This document shows, in pieces, positions 1-10,419 of a DNA stretch of 64,000 nt. The notes under the pieces were generated by a model. The model saw only the letters and a program-made list of their open reading frames with translations. It did no database searches and had not been told where the DNA came from. The position numbers were made by a program, and so were the translations under genes. Positions within the stretch are counted from its first letter, which is position 1. Each line of letters starts with the position of its first letter. Origin of the DNA: Limnephilus marmoratus (lineage: Eukaryota > Arthropoda > Insecta > Trichoptera > Limnephilidae); assembly GCA_917880885.1 (NCBI GenBank), contig OU862922.1, positions 2,046,001-2,110,000 of the forward strand. The letters are read 5' to 3'.

Positions 1-830
1 AGCATGATTACGAAATTCAAATGGGATGGATATCTACATAGTCAGGAGAGTGTAAGTGAGACAGGGCATGTGTTATATGGAATATTTATTTCCATTCAAA
101 TTTGTATGAATTGCACTTGCTTTCTTGTTTATTCTATGAATTTAGCTAATATTTTATTTCAAATCAGGAATTACACGAATTACAGTCCAAAAACTTCACT
201 ATCTGAATGACAATCCTTTTTTCTAGCTTTGTTCAGGCAGGTAGGCACCATCATATTGAAAAAAACATGACGGTTTCATTTATGAAAAAATAATCTATAC
301 TGATCCATCAAAATGGCCACCATATTGAAACGGAAATGGAATGTTCAAACAGGCAGTTTATAGGTAGACAAAATGCAAACCGATCGAGTTAAAACAAGCT
401 CAGTCAATAATACTTTCACCACCTCTTAACTTTTAAACATTGTGGGCGCTTTCGAAAGAACAGTAACATAAGACAAACGTAAAACTAACCAAATTAAAAA
501 TTTAGTTTTTGATTGATGCTTATTAATCAATTATACATTTGCGAACATAAGAGCGAGCCAAAGGAACGAGGCAACCGCAAGCGGCGTTATTGAGGTGAAC
601 TTAATGATGATAATTCAATAGGATATACACACATAATATTTGGTTCTGATAATGCGTTTTTAGACACTCCTAGTTTAAGTAATACTAAAAAAATGTGTTT
701 GAAATTGTGTTGCTTCTCTTTATTTTTAATTTCATGGCATTTTTTTTTTAATAATTGAGTTAAATGAAAAACTTATTAATTAGTACATTATTAAGAATTT
801 TTACCTTAAAGCCCGGTAGTAAGCATTTTT
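1..830. other. AT-rich DNA without a recognisable gene
   Basis: Only short chance reading frames are present, the longest opening at position 4 with 68 codons and no family resemblance. There is no repeat that I can match elsewhere in the window. Confidence 0.5.
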
Positions 831-1240
831 TTAAGAAAGGGAGATATGTAAAAACGAAGGAAGCTCGCTAATATTAAAAAACGATTTGTAACTATTGAAC
901 TATTAAAAATAGTGAATATATTTAATAAAATACGACTTGTTTTAAATGGATTAAAAATCTCTCGACAAAATGCTTAAGTTGTATTTAAAGGTAAACTGAA
1001 TTTTTTCATAGCTGTAACATGTTAAATAACAGAACAAAATGTGTTTTTAATAATTTCCGGATTAGGTATACTTTTTAATTTTTTTTCTATCGTGGAAATT
1101 TCACATAATTATAGTTTCAGCTCTTCATATGTAAAGATTATTATCTTAAAAAATAACACGTATTTTTTTAGAAACTTAAAAACTGAAAGTTTTCAGGAGA
1201 AATATGTTACAAATCGGTAGAAATTCTGAATGCCGGGGCT
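831..1240 (+). repeat. Interspersed repeat family C, diverged copy
   Basis: This stretch matches the better-preserved copy that follows at about 1250-1735: the same order of blocks, including GAAGGAAGCTCGCTAATATT near the start, TTTTTTCTATCG in the middle and AATCGGTAGAAATTC at the end. Further copies lie at about 5795-6260 (reverse) and 39040-39430. No coding capacity is visible, so it is a non-autonomous element of unknown class. The two copies here sit head to tail, about 480 bp apart. Confidence 0.6.
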
Positions 1241-1249
1241 TGAGGCTCT

Positions 1250-1735
1250 GCAACCGGGCTTGAAAAGAAGAAGATGGAGAGATACGAAATTACGAATGTT
1301 AGAAGAGAGTGCTAACATTTACAGAGACAAAATCGAAGGAAGCTCGCTAATATTAAAAAAAAACTATTAAAACCATTGAACTATTAAAAATTGCGAAAAT
1401 GTTTAATAAAACACGACTCGTTTAAAATATAGTAAAAATCTCGCGGACATTGTCTTAAATAGCATTTAAAGAAACACTGTGAATTTTTTCATACTTATAA
1501 CTTGTAAAATAACTGAAACAAACGTGTTTATAATAATTTCTGGAGCATACTTTGCGATTTTTTTCTATCGAGGGAATTTTATATAATTAGCGTTTCGGCG
1601 TGGGTAATGTCTAGATATTATCTTCAAGATTAAAATATATATTTTTAAGAGATTTTAAACTTACCGTGTTTAAGGGCGATATGTAAGAAATCGGTAGAAA
1701 TTCGGGTAGCGGGACCTTAAGAGCGCTGCACGAAA
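1250..1735 (+). repeat. Interspersed repeat family C, better copy
   Basis: Four copies in the window share this block order: AAGAAGATGGAGAGATACG near the left end, AAAACACGACTCGTTTAAAA, TTTTTTCTATCGAGGGAAT, GCGTTTCGGCG and a right end with AATCGGTAGAAATTCGGG. The unit is about 480 bp. I see no inverted ends, no poly(A) and no ORF, so the mobilisation mechanism is unknown. Confidence 0.65.
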
Positions 1736-1924
1736 TCAGAAAATAATATGAAATATTAGATACTAAAAAAATGTTTCGCTTTTCACGTAGATTAAACTAC
1801 CCCTTAAAATGCTCTTTTTATTTTTGTAAAGATCTCTTTGGAAAAGGTTTATTAAAATAATAATAATTTTCGATGAAAAGGTAAAAAAAAAAAATTATCA
1901 ACAGTTGTAAACTGTGAGTTTTTC

Positions 1925-2250
1925 AGTCCCATTAATCTTTAGCCCACTGTCACTTTCTCCCGCGCTTCGTCTCTGTCCATTCTCCGTCCATCCAGAGAAA
2001 CCTCTGCCGCCGCGGCCGTTAAATGCACTTAACAGCTAACAACATGATGCGAAGGCTCCCGCGCTGAGATGTTTTCATCGGCGATTAGGAGACCATGAAG
2101 CGGCCGCTAATTGATCCTCAAAACACAAAGCATAGTCCACGGGCAACGCTACCTACCAACTTGCCTACCGACCTGCCTTCCTACTCCTGCTACCTCCCAA
2201 CTACCTTCGTACCTTCCAACACCGAAGAGGCGCAGACAACAGGTACCGGT
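1925..2250. other. GC-richer non-repetitive island
   Basis: This block is clearly richer in G and C than its surroundings, contains CCGCCGCGGCCG and GCGGCCGC, and has no copy elsewhere in the window. It has no long reading frame. It could be a CpG-rich regulatory segment or an untranslated exon; nothing in the sequence decides between these. Confidence 0.3.
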
Positions 2251-2344
2251 GAAATGGGGCGACTTTGAAATCGAGGGGCGACTTTGAAACCTAAAAAGTA
2301 TTTTTTGAAGTTAAAGTTTCTTTAGCTGTTGTGTTTGAAACTCC

Positions 2345-2625
2345 ATGAAAAGAGACAAACACATACACCTACAGAATTTAGCCTGCGAGATAATGAGATA
2401 GTATAATTGGTCTCCTCTTTGTTGGTTCTCCCCTTGGTCTCAGTAACACTGTGACCAAGCAAGAAATTACAAGTGTGCAGTTCACACACGGTAGAAGTGA
2501 AACCTTCAGAAAACTAAAATAGAAATTAATTGGAAGGCTACGAAGCACCGCACAAAGAGGCGACGGATTATTCTATCTCATTCTCCCGAAGGATAAATCC
2601 TACAGAAGAATGTGTTTTTAAAAAC
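2345..2625. repeat. Foldback repeat family F
   Basis: The left part (GAGACAAACACATACACC, then GAGATAATGAGATAGTATAA and GGTCTCCTCTTTG) recurs in reverse complement in the right part (CAAAGAGGCGACGG, TATTCTATCTCATTCTCCCG, CTACAGAAGAATG), forming imperfect inverted arms around a short centre. A related single-arm copy lies at about 21055-21240 and includes TTTCTGAAGGTTTCACTT, found here in reverse complement. It is probably a MITE-like non-autonomous DNA element. Confidence 0.55.
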
Positions 2626-3349
2626 GTATTAAAATTCGCAATGAATACTAATTTTAGACAAAGCACTCGTCCAAAATTGTAACATTTTTCTGACCGCAAT
2701 TAAAACACGAAAAAACAAATTAGTCTTCACAAATGAAAAACTAGATCAAGTCAACAGGAAGAGATTTCACAAAAAAACCGTACAATAAAAAAAATATACA
2801 GAATATATCATAACATGTACCGTCTACATGGAATAACATGTGCGCCAAAATATAAACATGAGCAACACACTAAGATCTACTTTTCGTTTATTTCCATACA
2901 AGATGATCAAATCAACATAGAAGAATATTGTAAAACAATATATTGTGTTATGTACAGGGAGAACAGGTATTGTACCCGGTGAGGGCTATATAACACAAAT
3001 AAATAATTTGTAATGGCTTTTTTAAAGTTTCCATTTACTTCGAGGTTATGCACGTCTTTACGTAAAACCAAGATTTACAAAGGTAACCTCAACTTGGGAT
3101 GTGACTTTGATATATTTAAAACATGCTTATCAAATGACAATTTTAAAGTTTTGTTCGGTAGGCACCACTATCGTTTTCCTGCCATTTGTTTTGTCGATTT
3201 CCCGAATCAAAATCTATCAAAGTAACCCCGTTTCACACTCTGTTGATATTATTTTACAATGTTGGTGTTAGGCCGTAAGCTTCAAGCCCTCCGATTCAAA
3301 CGGTGCCGTCTGCTTTTGTTACTGTTTTCCTGTTGAAATATTATTTTCT
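2626..3349. other. AT-rich spacer, no gene recognised
   Basis: There is a 70-codon frame at 3013-3225 with no recognisable motif and no conserved context, most likely chance. Confidence 0.4.
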
Positions 3350-4330
3350 TTAGCATTGACTACAACCTCGCGCCGATTGACATTCAGTAGCTACATCTTG
3401 AACTCTTTCATTGATTTCATAATGTTAATTGATTTACTAATAAGCGCCCCTTTCGTATTATTTTCACTTTTCCTCATTCGTAACATAGTTACTCAGGGAT
3501 CTATTTTCTATTGCAGTCTGCTTTCATCCTTTTATCAGTCAGTTGCTGCTCACTCACTACTAATATGCTTGGTATCAGAACTTCACAATGAACTACCAGC
3601 CTCATCGTTTTTGTTAGTGCCTATTGTATTCTGTTCTCATTCCTTGATGTTTCTGTAGACACTCTTGCAAATGTCATTATATTCCAGGCGATATTGATAA
3701 CGCTTTTGTTGACGCCTAATGCATTCCTTCCTATTATATAGATATTTCTTCATATTATTACAGGAAAAATGGATGTAGGAGGGAGGATTGGATGTATACG
3801 TCATCCCTGGACAAACTGACTTCCAGATTCCTACTTACCCCTCATACCTTTTTCCTTCCCATTTCTTCCTGTCCTTCCTTTTATAAAACGTCCCAGCATC
3901 CCCAAAGATGACAAAAGCCCTGAGAGGAATTATTTACCCCCGAGCCTCCTGTGTGGAGGAATAATAAAAAAAAAATAAGTTGTTGTTGGCGCCTTTTGCG
4001 ATCCGTTCTCATTAAATGATATTTCCTCATACACTCCAGCAAATGTCATACTTATACAGGCGACATTAATAACGTTTGTGTTGGCGCCTATTGCGATCCG
4101 TTCTCATTAAATGATATTTCCTCAAACACCCTAGAAAATGTCATACTTGTACAGGCGACATTAATAACGTTTTTGTTGGCGCCTATTGCGATCCGTTCTC
4201 ATTAAATGATATTTCCTCAAACACCCTAGAAAATGTCATACTTGTACAGGCGACATTAATGATATTTTTAGCGCTTATTACTTTCCGTCCTCATTAATTG
4301 GCAAATTTAGCACTCACTCCAGCAAATCTA
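3350..4330 (+). repeat. Tandem array of ~95-bp units, interrupted
   Basis: Three clear units have TGTTGGCGCCT-like anchors at 3984, 4079 and 4174, giving a period of exactly 95 bp. Each contains GCGATCCGTTCTCATTAAAT, a GATATTTCCTCA block and ACAGGCGACATTAATAACG. Diverged units continue on the right to about 4330 and on the left back to about 3350 (for example around 3560-3760). A SINE B fragment at 3765-3968 has split the array. The 100-codon frame at 3356-3658 lies inside the degenerate part and is not a credible gene. Confidence 0.75.
3765..3968 (+). mobile_element. SINE family B, 3' fragment
   Basis: It matches the 3' half of the longer copies at 9130-9640 and 31585-32595: GATTCCTA followed by CCCCTCAT, a TTCCTTCCC-rich tract, CCCCAAAGATGAC, a run close to GCCCTGAGGGAAATTATTT, and GCCTCCTGTGTGGAG. 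It lies within the 95-bp array, which resumes directly after it, so it inserted there later. Confidence 0.7.
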
Positions 4331-4377
4331 ATACTATTTTTCACATTACTGATGTAATCTTATATGTCTTTTAGTAT

Positions 4378-4403
4378 GGTTAAGGTTAGGTTAGGTTCAT
4401 TTA
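4378..4403 (+). repeat. Short interstitial TTAGG run
   Basis: A few tandem TTAGG-type units (TTAGGTTAGGTT) occur here. Similar short runs lie near 17013, 17600, 27150, 49555 and 55018. TTAGG is the common insect telomere repeat; these are interstitial and short, so not a telomere. Confidence 0.6.
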
Positions 4404-4429
4404 ATTTCATTTGAAGATCTTATCTTTTG

Positions 4430-4505
4430 TATTATTTATAATTGGATTACTTCTGTAGAGCCGATTTCATTCGAAAATCGCCTCAAGGGCGCAATACGGG
4501 CGTAG
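4430..4505 (-). repeat. Possible LINE 3'-end hairpin remnant
   Basis: The block CACCTCAAGGGCG, or here CGCCTCAAGGGCGCAA, recurs near 25420-25450 and 34450-34490. In the last copy, on the minus strand, it is a hairpin followed by an ATT-type microsatellite tail, typical of the 3' end of some LINEs or their SINEs. This copy is decayed. Confidence 0.35.
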
Positions 4506-4799
4506 TTTTAACTGTACGCTAAAATGATTCAAAAGTAATACTGTTAACACAAAATTGCGTATAAATTATGTCATTTGTCAAAAAATCTCTTGATCCTGTT
4601 GTTATGAAACAATTATGAAACATTGACAACTATATTTCTCTTCTTCCTTGTTATATCACGCGTATTTATAACATGTGGTCTGTGGTCAATGTTAAAATAA
4701 GATGACTGAAAACGGTGAGCATTATTGTTTGTTATTGTATCCCATTGTACCGGAGTCAAGGTTGTAAATCAATTGAGGTATTACTGTAGAAATAAAGTA

Positions 4800-5060
4800 T
4801 ATTGGCTCTATGGTTACCACGACAGGACTAAGTGACAGCGGGGCATAAGTTGGATTTATTACTTTCTAGACAAAATTAACGCCGGTCCGCCAGGTGGTGT
4901 GAGGTGCGAGGCGAGAGGCGAGAGGCGCGAGGTGCTAACTGCACAACTAGACTTCAATTAACCTCAGACGAGGCTACTTCTGCGGGGCTTTTCTGTGTCC
5001 AAACAACCGTTTTCCAATTAGTAAACAGAATAATTAAGAGTGCCTAAGTTTTAATGAAAT
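4800..5060. other. Non-repetitive island with local GAGGCGA repeats
   Basis: A GC-richer block contains repeated GAGGCGAGAGGCGAG-like units around 4905-4940, then CAATTAACC and CCAATTAG motifs typical of homeodomain-type sites. No copies occur elsewhere in the window and there is no reading frame. Possible regulatory DNA; speculative. Confidence 0.25.
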
Positions 5061-5074
5061 CGATGTATATAAGA

Positions 5075-5530
5075 TATTAGCTGGTTCCCGGCGTGCATTG
5101 CAATGCCATATTCAAAGAAATAAATTGTTTCTCCCTGCATGTCCTTTCCCGTGTGCGACCCGTTCCCCTCCCGCGTACCCCTTCAACCCAACCCGCCAAC
5201 CCCCCTCCTGCTTTCCATATATTCGGTCCCAGTACATTCAGTTTTCAAACAGCTCGCGTGCCAGCCATTACAATTTTTTTTATTTAAATATTAATTTTTG
5301 TATGATATAAGAAAAAACAAATATTTTAAGAACAACCAATCAAAATTGGTACCTAACCTATTTACAATATCGATAAGTCTTGATTCGATTCAAATTATAA
5401 TGTAAATTCTTCCGATTAGTTCATTAATGTAAAGAGTTTTGAAAATAGATTTTTGATTTAACAATCACTGTTTTGCACAATGTCATTCTCAAATTCTTGA
5501 CAGTTTGCAAGAATTTTCGTGATTTTCAGT
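5075..5530 (+). mobile_element. Interspersed repeat family E
   Basis: Starts at TTAGCTGGTTCCCGG, then GCATTGCAATGCCA, AAAGAAATAAATTGTTTCTC, a long pyrimidine-rich CCCTCCC tract, and CATTCAGTTTTCAAACAGC followed by GCCAGCCATTACAATTTTTT. The same modules are at about 7424, 28855, 39893 and 57965. Right-hand modules of other copies carry GTAACAAACAAACATAC before an AT-rich end. The overlapping 64- and 70-codon frames are the pyrimidine tract read as proline and serine and are not genes. Class uncertain: SINE or LINE 3'-end derived. Confidence 0.65.
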
Positions 5531-5794
5531 TGTATTGTTTTGTGGTTGTAATAATCCAAAAGGTTTAAAGAAGTTATTTTGAAAGTTTCAAATATTTCTT
5601 ACGCTTATGGTGGGTTTCTTCATTTACCGAAAATGCTAAATGCAATGCTAATTGTAAAAGTAAACAATCGAAATTTAAAAATTTCTATGCATTTGACCGT
5701 TTACTTTAATCCCTTAATATAGCAATAGACACTATTCCCCAAATACATTTTGATTTATATATGTATATATACCTATAGATAGAGTCTTACGTGA

Positions 5795-6260
5795 AATCGG
5801 TTAAGGGCCCGCAACCCGGATTTGTACCGATTTATTACATATTTCCCTTAAACACGGTAAGTTTTAAAGCTCTTAAAAAATATATGTTATTCTTGAAGAT
5901 AATATATAGACTTTGCCCGCGCCGAAACGCAAATTATATAAAATATCCTCGATAGAAAAAAATCGCAATGCATGCTCCAAAAATTATTGTTAACACATTT
6001 GTTTCAGTTATTTTACAAGTTTTATGTATGAAAAAAATCACAGTGTTTCTATAGCTGTTTAAGATAGTGCCCGCGAGATTTATGCTCTATTTTAAACGAG
6101 TCGTGTTTTATTAAACATTTTAGCAATTTTCGCATCGATTATGTCGCTGCAAATGTTAGCGCTCTCCTTTAACATTCGTAATTTCGTATCTCTCCATCTT
6201 CTTTTTTTCGGGCCCGGTTGCAGAGCCTTAACGCCGCTCCGCTACCGAGAAAAATTCCAA
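5795..6260 (-). repeat. Interspersed repeat family C, reverse copy
   Basis: It is the reverse complement of the copy at 1250-1735: CCTCGATAGAAAAAAATCGC, AAACGAGTCGTGTTTTATT and CGTATCTCTCCATCTTCTT appear in the expected order. The right edge runs into GCCCGGTTGCAGAGCC, also present next to the first copy, so that motif belongs to the element. Confidence 0.7.
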
Positions 6261-7423
6261 TAACTACGTTATTTGGGATAATGCTCTAATGTTCTCGAGC
6301 AATGATATGATCAGCAACCCGTGAGCCAATTTCGTGTGACCCGCAAACCTTTTCGTACTTCCCATTTGGCTAAATAAAATATCAAAAAGTTTGCACTAAA
6401 GAATATTCAACGGTTTCTGTAGTTTTGCTAAAGGGTTGAGCGAAAATCTTCAGTCACATTATTTCTTAGTATATTTCTATTTACATAGGCAAAATATCAT
6501 GGTTCTATCTCAAGTGTAGAAAAAATTCACCTTTGTAGCGCAGCGCGTTTCTTCTTAAAATCGATGCATTTTAAGGGTTTTTGTCTTATAAAAAATTGTC
6601 TTTAAAAAAAGGCAAAGACACCACCGACTGCAAATTTAACACTAAAACTGTTTAAAATTGCACAGGAAGATTTGTGAAAAAAAGTGCATTATTAATACAT
6701 GAAATAAATAAAATAAAAATAAACCAGGTAGTCTCTCACGATTGCCTAAAGTGCTAATAAATTGTATTTGAACCTATCAGGCTAATTTGTTCGCTTTTCG
6801 GAAAAACTCATATAGATCTTATAGAAGTCGTTGTGTCTCCCTTGCGATCATAGTAAGAAATTTGATACAAATGGTGTTAGGTGTTATTCAAATATAAAAG
6901 TTAAACACAAAATAAGTTCAACATACCTTTACGAAACTAAAGTTTCGGATCGCAATTAGAAAAAAAAATAATAAAATTTTGTGCTTTTTTATTAATTTTT
7001 TGCACGAAATGAAAAAAAAAGATATTTAGTCATTTGTCTAATAAAATGTGTGTGTGTTTTTATTTTTTTTTTGTTATCAGTAATTTTAGGTAACGTAAAG
7101 GGAACAATTTTTGTATTTTTTTTATGTTTGCATGCAAAATTTTAATAATTCAAAAAATGTATGTTTAATTCGTTGTACAAAATTTAAAAGTGTATTTTAT
7201 CACCTCTTGAAAACAATTATTAGTTTTTGGATACGTTCAGAAATATTTAATTTATTTGGATTTTATTGTAAAGCGGCAATATTTTGAACCTCTGATAAAA
7301 ATGGTGAAGGCCTGTGGGGTTAATCATAGGTTTTTCTAAAAAAGCGTTTCCTAAATAAAATACGCACCTAACAACTGGACCGATGAAATTATCAGTGGGT
7401 TAAATATATATACATTTTTTAAA
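6261..7423. other. AT-rich DNA with no recognised feature
   Basis: Homopolymer A and T runs and several stop codons in every frame. Nothing matches a gene or another repeat in this window. Confidence 0.4.
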
Positions 7424-7700
7424 TTAGCTGGTTCTCGGCATGCGTTGCAATGCCATATTCAAAGAAATAAATTGTTTCTTCCTGCATGTCCTTTCCCGTG
7501 CGTCTCCGTTCCCCTCCCGCATCCCCTACCCTCCCGCGTTCCCCTTCCACCTTCCCCGCCTACCCTCTCCCCTCTCCCGCTCCCCCATCCCGCCAACCCA
7601 CCTCCTGCGTTCCATATATTTAGTCCCAGTACATTCAGTTTTCAAACAGCTCGCGTGCCACCTATTACAATTTTTTAATTCAAATTTTCATTTTTCGTAT
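7424..7700 (+). mobile_element. Interspersed repeat family E
   Basis: Same modules as the copy at 5075: TTAGCTGGTTCTCGGCATGC, the ATTGTTTCTTCCTGCATGTC block, a long CCCTCCC pyrimidine tract, then GTACATTCAGTTTTCAAACA. The 99- and 77-codon frames here read the pyrimidine tract and are not genes. Confidence 0.7.
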
Positions 7701-8690
7701 ATTATAAGAAAAATCAATCTAATTTGGTACCTAACATAGGTAACTTTAAAAAAAATTTATAATTTAAAAAATCCATAGACAATTCTTTTGTTACAAAAAA
7801 AATTGCCTGCTGAATTCACATTCATCAAACGCGCGAACTGTCAAACGTGCGAAGTTAAAATATACGTAAAATTTTCTGAAATTATCCAATTTTATGCGCA
7901 ATTTCCTTAATTTTTCTTTCCATAAGAACCTTCTACAAAGTATTAGAAAACTTAAACAAAAAGATGAATGAAATCGGTAAAATCATTCTGAAGTTATAGC
8001 GTGACCAAGGGAAACAGGGATTCATTTTTATATATAATGATAAAACTATTGTAAAATTGAGCAATTTGACTCCTTATGAAATGTATTTATATACGCGCAT
8101 AAATTTGTAAAACAAGCCTTTAGTGAATGGGTCCAGTTCATGCAACTATCGTAATGAACGCTTTACTCGTTATTCAATAATTATGAATAGAGTTTATGAT
8201 AAATTCTCTTAATTGTTAATCCAACCACCCGAGATGTAATTATTGATACTTTGCAACCAATAAACTGTCATAAAAGTCGGCTGGTAAATGTAAAAGGCAA
8301 AATCGGGTATATAAATATGATGGTTAAGTAATAATGTGTTTCGTTTAGTTATTTATGTTAAGTTGAAAAGTATAATATATAGGTAGTACGTAAGTAGGTA
8401 TATATCTATTTCTTATCTGTACGTAATATCTAAAATTATCATTGCATTCGCACTATCTCGATATTTAGTATAAATTTTGATTTCTTTTTTTTTAATTATT
8501 CAGTTTGGTGGGGTATTTTGACCATAAATCTAAAATTACTTTTATTTATTTTAATACATACGGCAACAGCACGTACCATTAAATAAGTATAAAGAGTGAA
8601 AAAAGCAAGAAGAATTAGTGCGACCGCAAAAGTATTAAGTAATATAATATAAGGGTTGGTGTAAATAGTTACACGTGAAAAGCGTAATAA
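7701..8690. other. AT-rich DNA with no recognised gene
   Basis: Contains ATTAAT-rich stretches and GTAGGTATATATC-type simple sequence. Near 7815-7850 is ACGCGCGAACTGTCAAACG; a similar GCGCGAACTGTCAAA block occurs near 38527. Otherwise nothing seen. Confidence 0.35.
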
Positions 8691-8693
8691 GGA

Positions 8694-9113
8694 GTTTTTT
8701 TTTTTTTTTTTACAGTGAATACCGCACAAGAATCTCAACTGCTCCCGTCTGGAGCCAGTGAGACTATGGCATCCCCAATTGGGGTATGTTGTGAGGATGA
8801 AGGTAGTGGGGAGGGGAAGGAGGTGGGGAAGAGGAAGGTTGGGAAGTACCTGGCTATTCAGATCTGGTCACTAAACACGGCTAAAGCCATTTTCAAGCAA
8901 CGTTTCAATTCTGAATGGTGGTCTTACACCAGGGCGATACTGATAGTATCTTCCACCTGGAACATGCCGCAAATATACTATGTATTATTTTAAATTAATT
9001 TATTGTGAAATAACACAAATTAATCAAATAAAATTTATTTGCGCATGCCGGGTTCAAACCCGCGACCTCCGGAATGTGAGTCAAGAGTCTTACCCACTGG
9101 ACTACGGAGGTCG
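8694..9113 (-). mobile_element. SINE family A, near full length
   Basis: On the minus strand the element begins with a tRNA-like head (9113 to about 9040) holding a box-A-like TAGTCCAGTGGG and a box-B-like GGGTTTGAACCC, followed by an AT-rich linker, GCCGCAAATATA in reverse, a body with ACCACCATTCAGAATTG, CTTCCCCACCTCC and CCCCAATTGGGG, and ends in a run of about 18 A (T on the plus strand, 8694-8711). This is the plan of a tRNA-derived SINE transcribed by RNA polymerase III and copied by a LINE's reverse transcriptase. Other copies: 15228, 17103, 22440, 27170 and 63440. The two short frames overlapping it are chance. Confidence 0.8.
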
Positions 9114-9129
9114 TCGAGGAGTACAGTAA

Positions 9130-9640
9130 CTAAAAAATATACATAACTATAAGTGTAATAATAAATAAATAATCTACGTGAACGTAAGTATGAGTCTACA
9201 CACTGTTTGGGAGGCGGGTATTGGTACCGCCGCTTCGGGAATCATTTATTGGATAACCAACAGCTCCTCCATGTACCACCCCAAGTGGTTCGCTACGTTT
9301 GGTGACTTAGCAGGGGTGCCCGGGTTCACGAGGTGAGCTTTGTCCCAGCAAATGCATCTGACCATCGAGGGAGACTGGTTGAGAAAGGCCTTATGACTAT
9401 GACCTCTCCAGCCGGACGCTCTCGATCCATCGCCATGCACTGCAGTTGAAGGAATGATGGATTCATACGTCTTTCACCATCGGATATACTGACCCACCCC
9501 CAGATTCCTACCCACCCCTCATATCATTTTTCTTTTCATCCCAGAACTCCCTCTTCTACATTTCCATGAAAGGACCCACAACACAGCACTTCCTAAGATT
9601 GCATTGGCTCTGAGTGGAGCTAATGATTTTTTTTAAAGTT
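9130..9640 (+). mobile_element. SINE family B
   Basis: Shares a body with the copy at 31585-32595: CACTGTTTGGGAGGCGG, ATTTATTGGATAACCAACA, GGTGACTTAGCAGGGGTGCC, CCATCGCC, GGATGGATTCATACGT, CTCATATCATTTTTC and a TAAGATTGCATTGGCTCTGA end. The tRNA-like head is missing or lost here; the one at 9040-9113 belongs to the adjacent SINE A in opposite orientation. No coding capacity. Confidence 0.7.
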
Positions 9641-10164
9641 GAGATCATTGTGGGCTTATTTATTGATACTTGCTGAAAAATATTGTTTAATGCATCTATT
9701 ATATTATGATAAGTGACTCCCGGCGGGACCGGTATTAGAATATTCGTGACTTAATCGGTACGAGCGATATTTTATTAAATTTTGTTCAGCATTTGTGCCA
9801 GTATTATTGACCAGCGGCCGAAAATTAAAATTTGGTCAAAAGATAGACTTGCGATCGCCCTCTTGCGACTGTACAGGGCGGTTCCGATGGGAAAGATTAA
9901 TTATTCTCCGTTCCAGCATTTTAAAATAATAATTTGATATCGATTTTATTTCATTCAAAATTTGCTTTGATAACGTATCTACATTTGAAAATGCTAAAAC
10001 AAAACCATTAAAATTATGTAATTTTGTAATTATTTTTTTAATCATAAGTATTTATGATTTTTCAATAATGTTTTAGCAAAATAAGATTGTAAAAAAATAT
10101 GAAATATATTATTTGTAAGACCGTAAAAAAAATTACAAACTGAAATATTTTCAGCCCAAAACAC
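9641..10164. other. Spacer with no recognised feature
   Basis: AT-rich with short chance frames only; contains GGCGGGACCGG and GACTGTACAGGGCGG but no TIR partner was seen. Confidence 0.35.
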
Positions 10165-10180
10165 GTGCACGGATGGTAAG

Positions 10181-10409
10181 TTTTAAGATTTTCACGGCCA
10201 GAAGCATTTTCGTTATATGTTTTTGGGGTGTTGTGCCGTGTTGCGCTACCTCCTTCTTTAGCCAACGTTTCGGACATCGTTACACATCTACCGGATCTGC
10301 CGGATCTGCCCTGATGATGGACACTGTAACGATGTCCGAAACGTTGGCTAAAGAAGGAGGTAGCGCAACACGGCACAACACCCCAAAAACATATAACGAA
10401 AACGTGCAC
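10181..10409. mobile_element. Palindromic hammerhead-bearing element, copy 1
   Basis: Two inverted arms (about 10187-10290 and 10325-10409) pair over nearly their whole length: TTTTTGGGGTGTTGTGCCG on the left against the reverse complement of CGGCACAACACCCCAAAAAC on the right, and GCCAACGTTTCGGACATCG against CGATGTCCGAAACGTTGGC. Three further copies lie at 30206, 41547 and 41925. The right arm carries a complete hammerhead-ribozyme-like core. Penelope-like retroelements are known to carry small hammerheads in their terminal repeats, so this is most likely a non-autonomous Penelope-derived palindrome. Two frames of 115 and 83 codons cross it and are artefacts of the palindrome. Confidence 0.7.
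10305..10352 (+). ncRNA. Hammerhead ribozyme-like motif, Penelope type
   Basis: The core CTGATGA is at 10311-10317 and GAAA at 10338-10341. Stem II is GGACA (10319-10323) paired with TGTCC (10333-10337), after one extra T at 10318. Stem III is the minimal self-complementary ACGT at 10341-10344, as in small hammerheads thought to act as dimers, and the predicted cleavage is after T10345. Stem I pairs GCC (10308-10310) with GGC (10346-10348), possibly extended by TCT with AGA. All invariant core bases are present. Role inferred: processing of retroelement RNA. Confidence 0.7.
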
Positions 10410-10419
10410 GGATATTTTT

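Noticed and set aside
3356..3658. A 100-codon frame with hydrophobic stretches, possible membrane protein
   Set aside because: It lies within degenerate units of the 95-bp tandem array and has no conserved motif.
4378..4403. Telomeric DNA because of TTAGG units
   Set aside because: Runs are only a few units long, scattered and interstitial; some lie within a foldback family.
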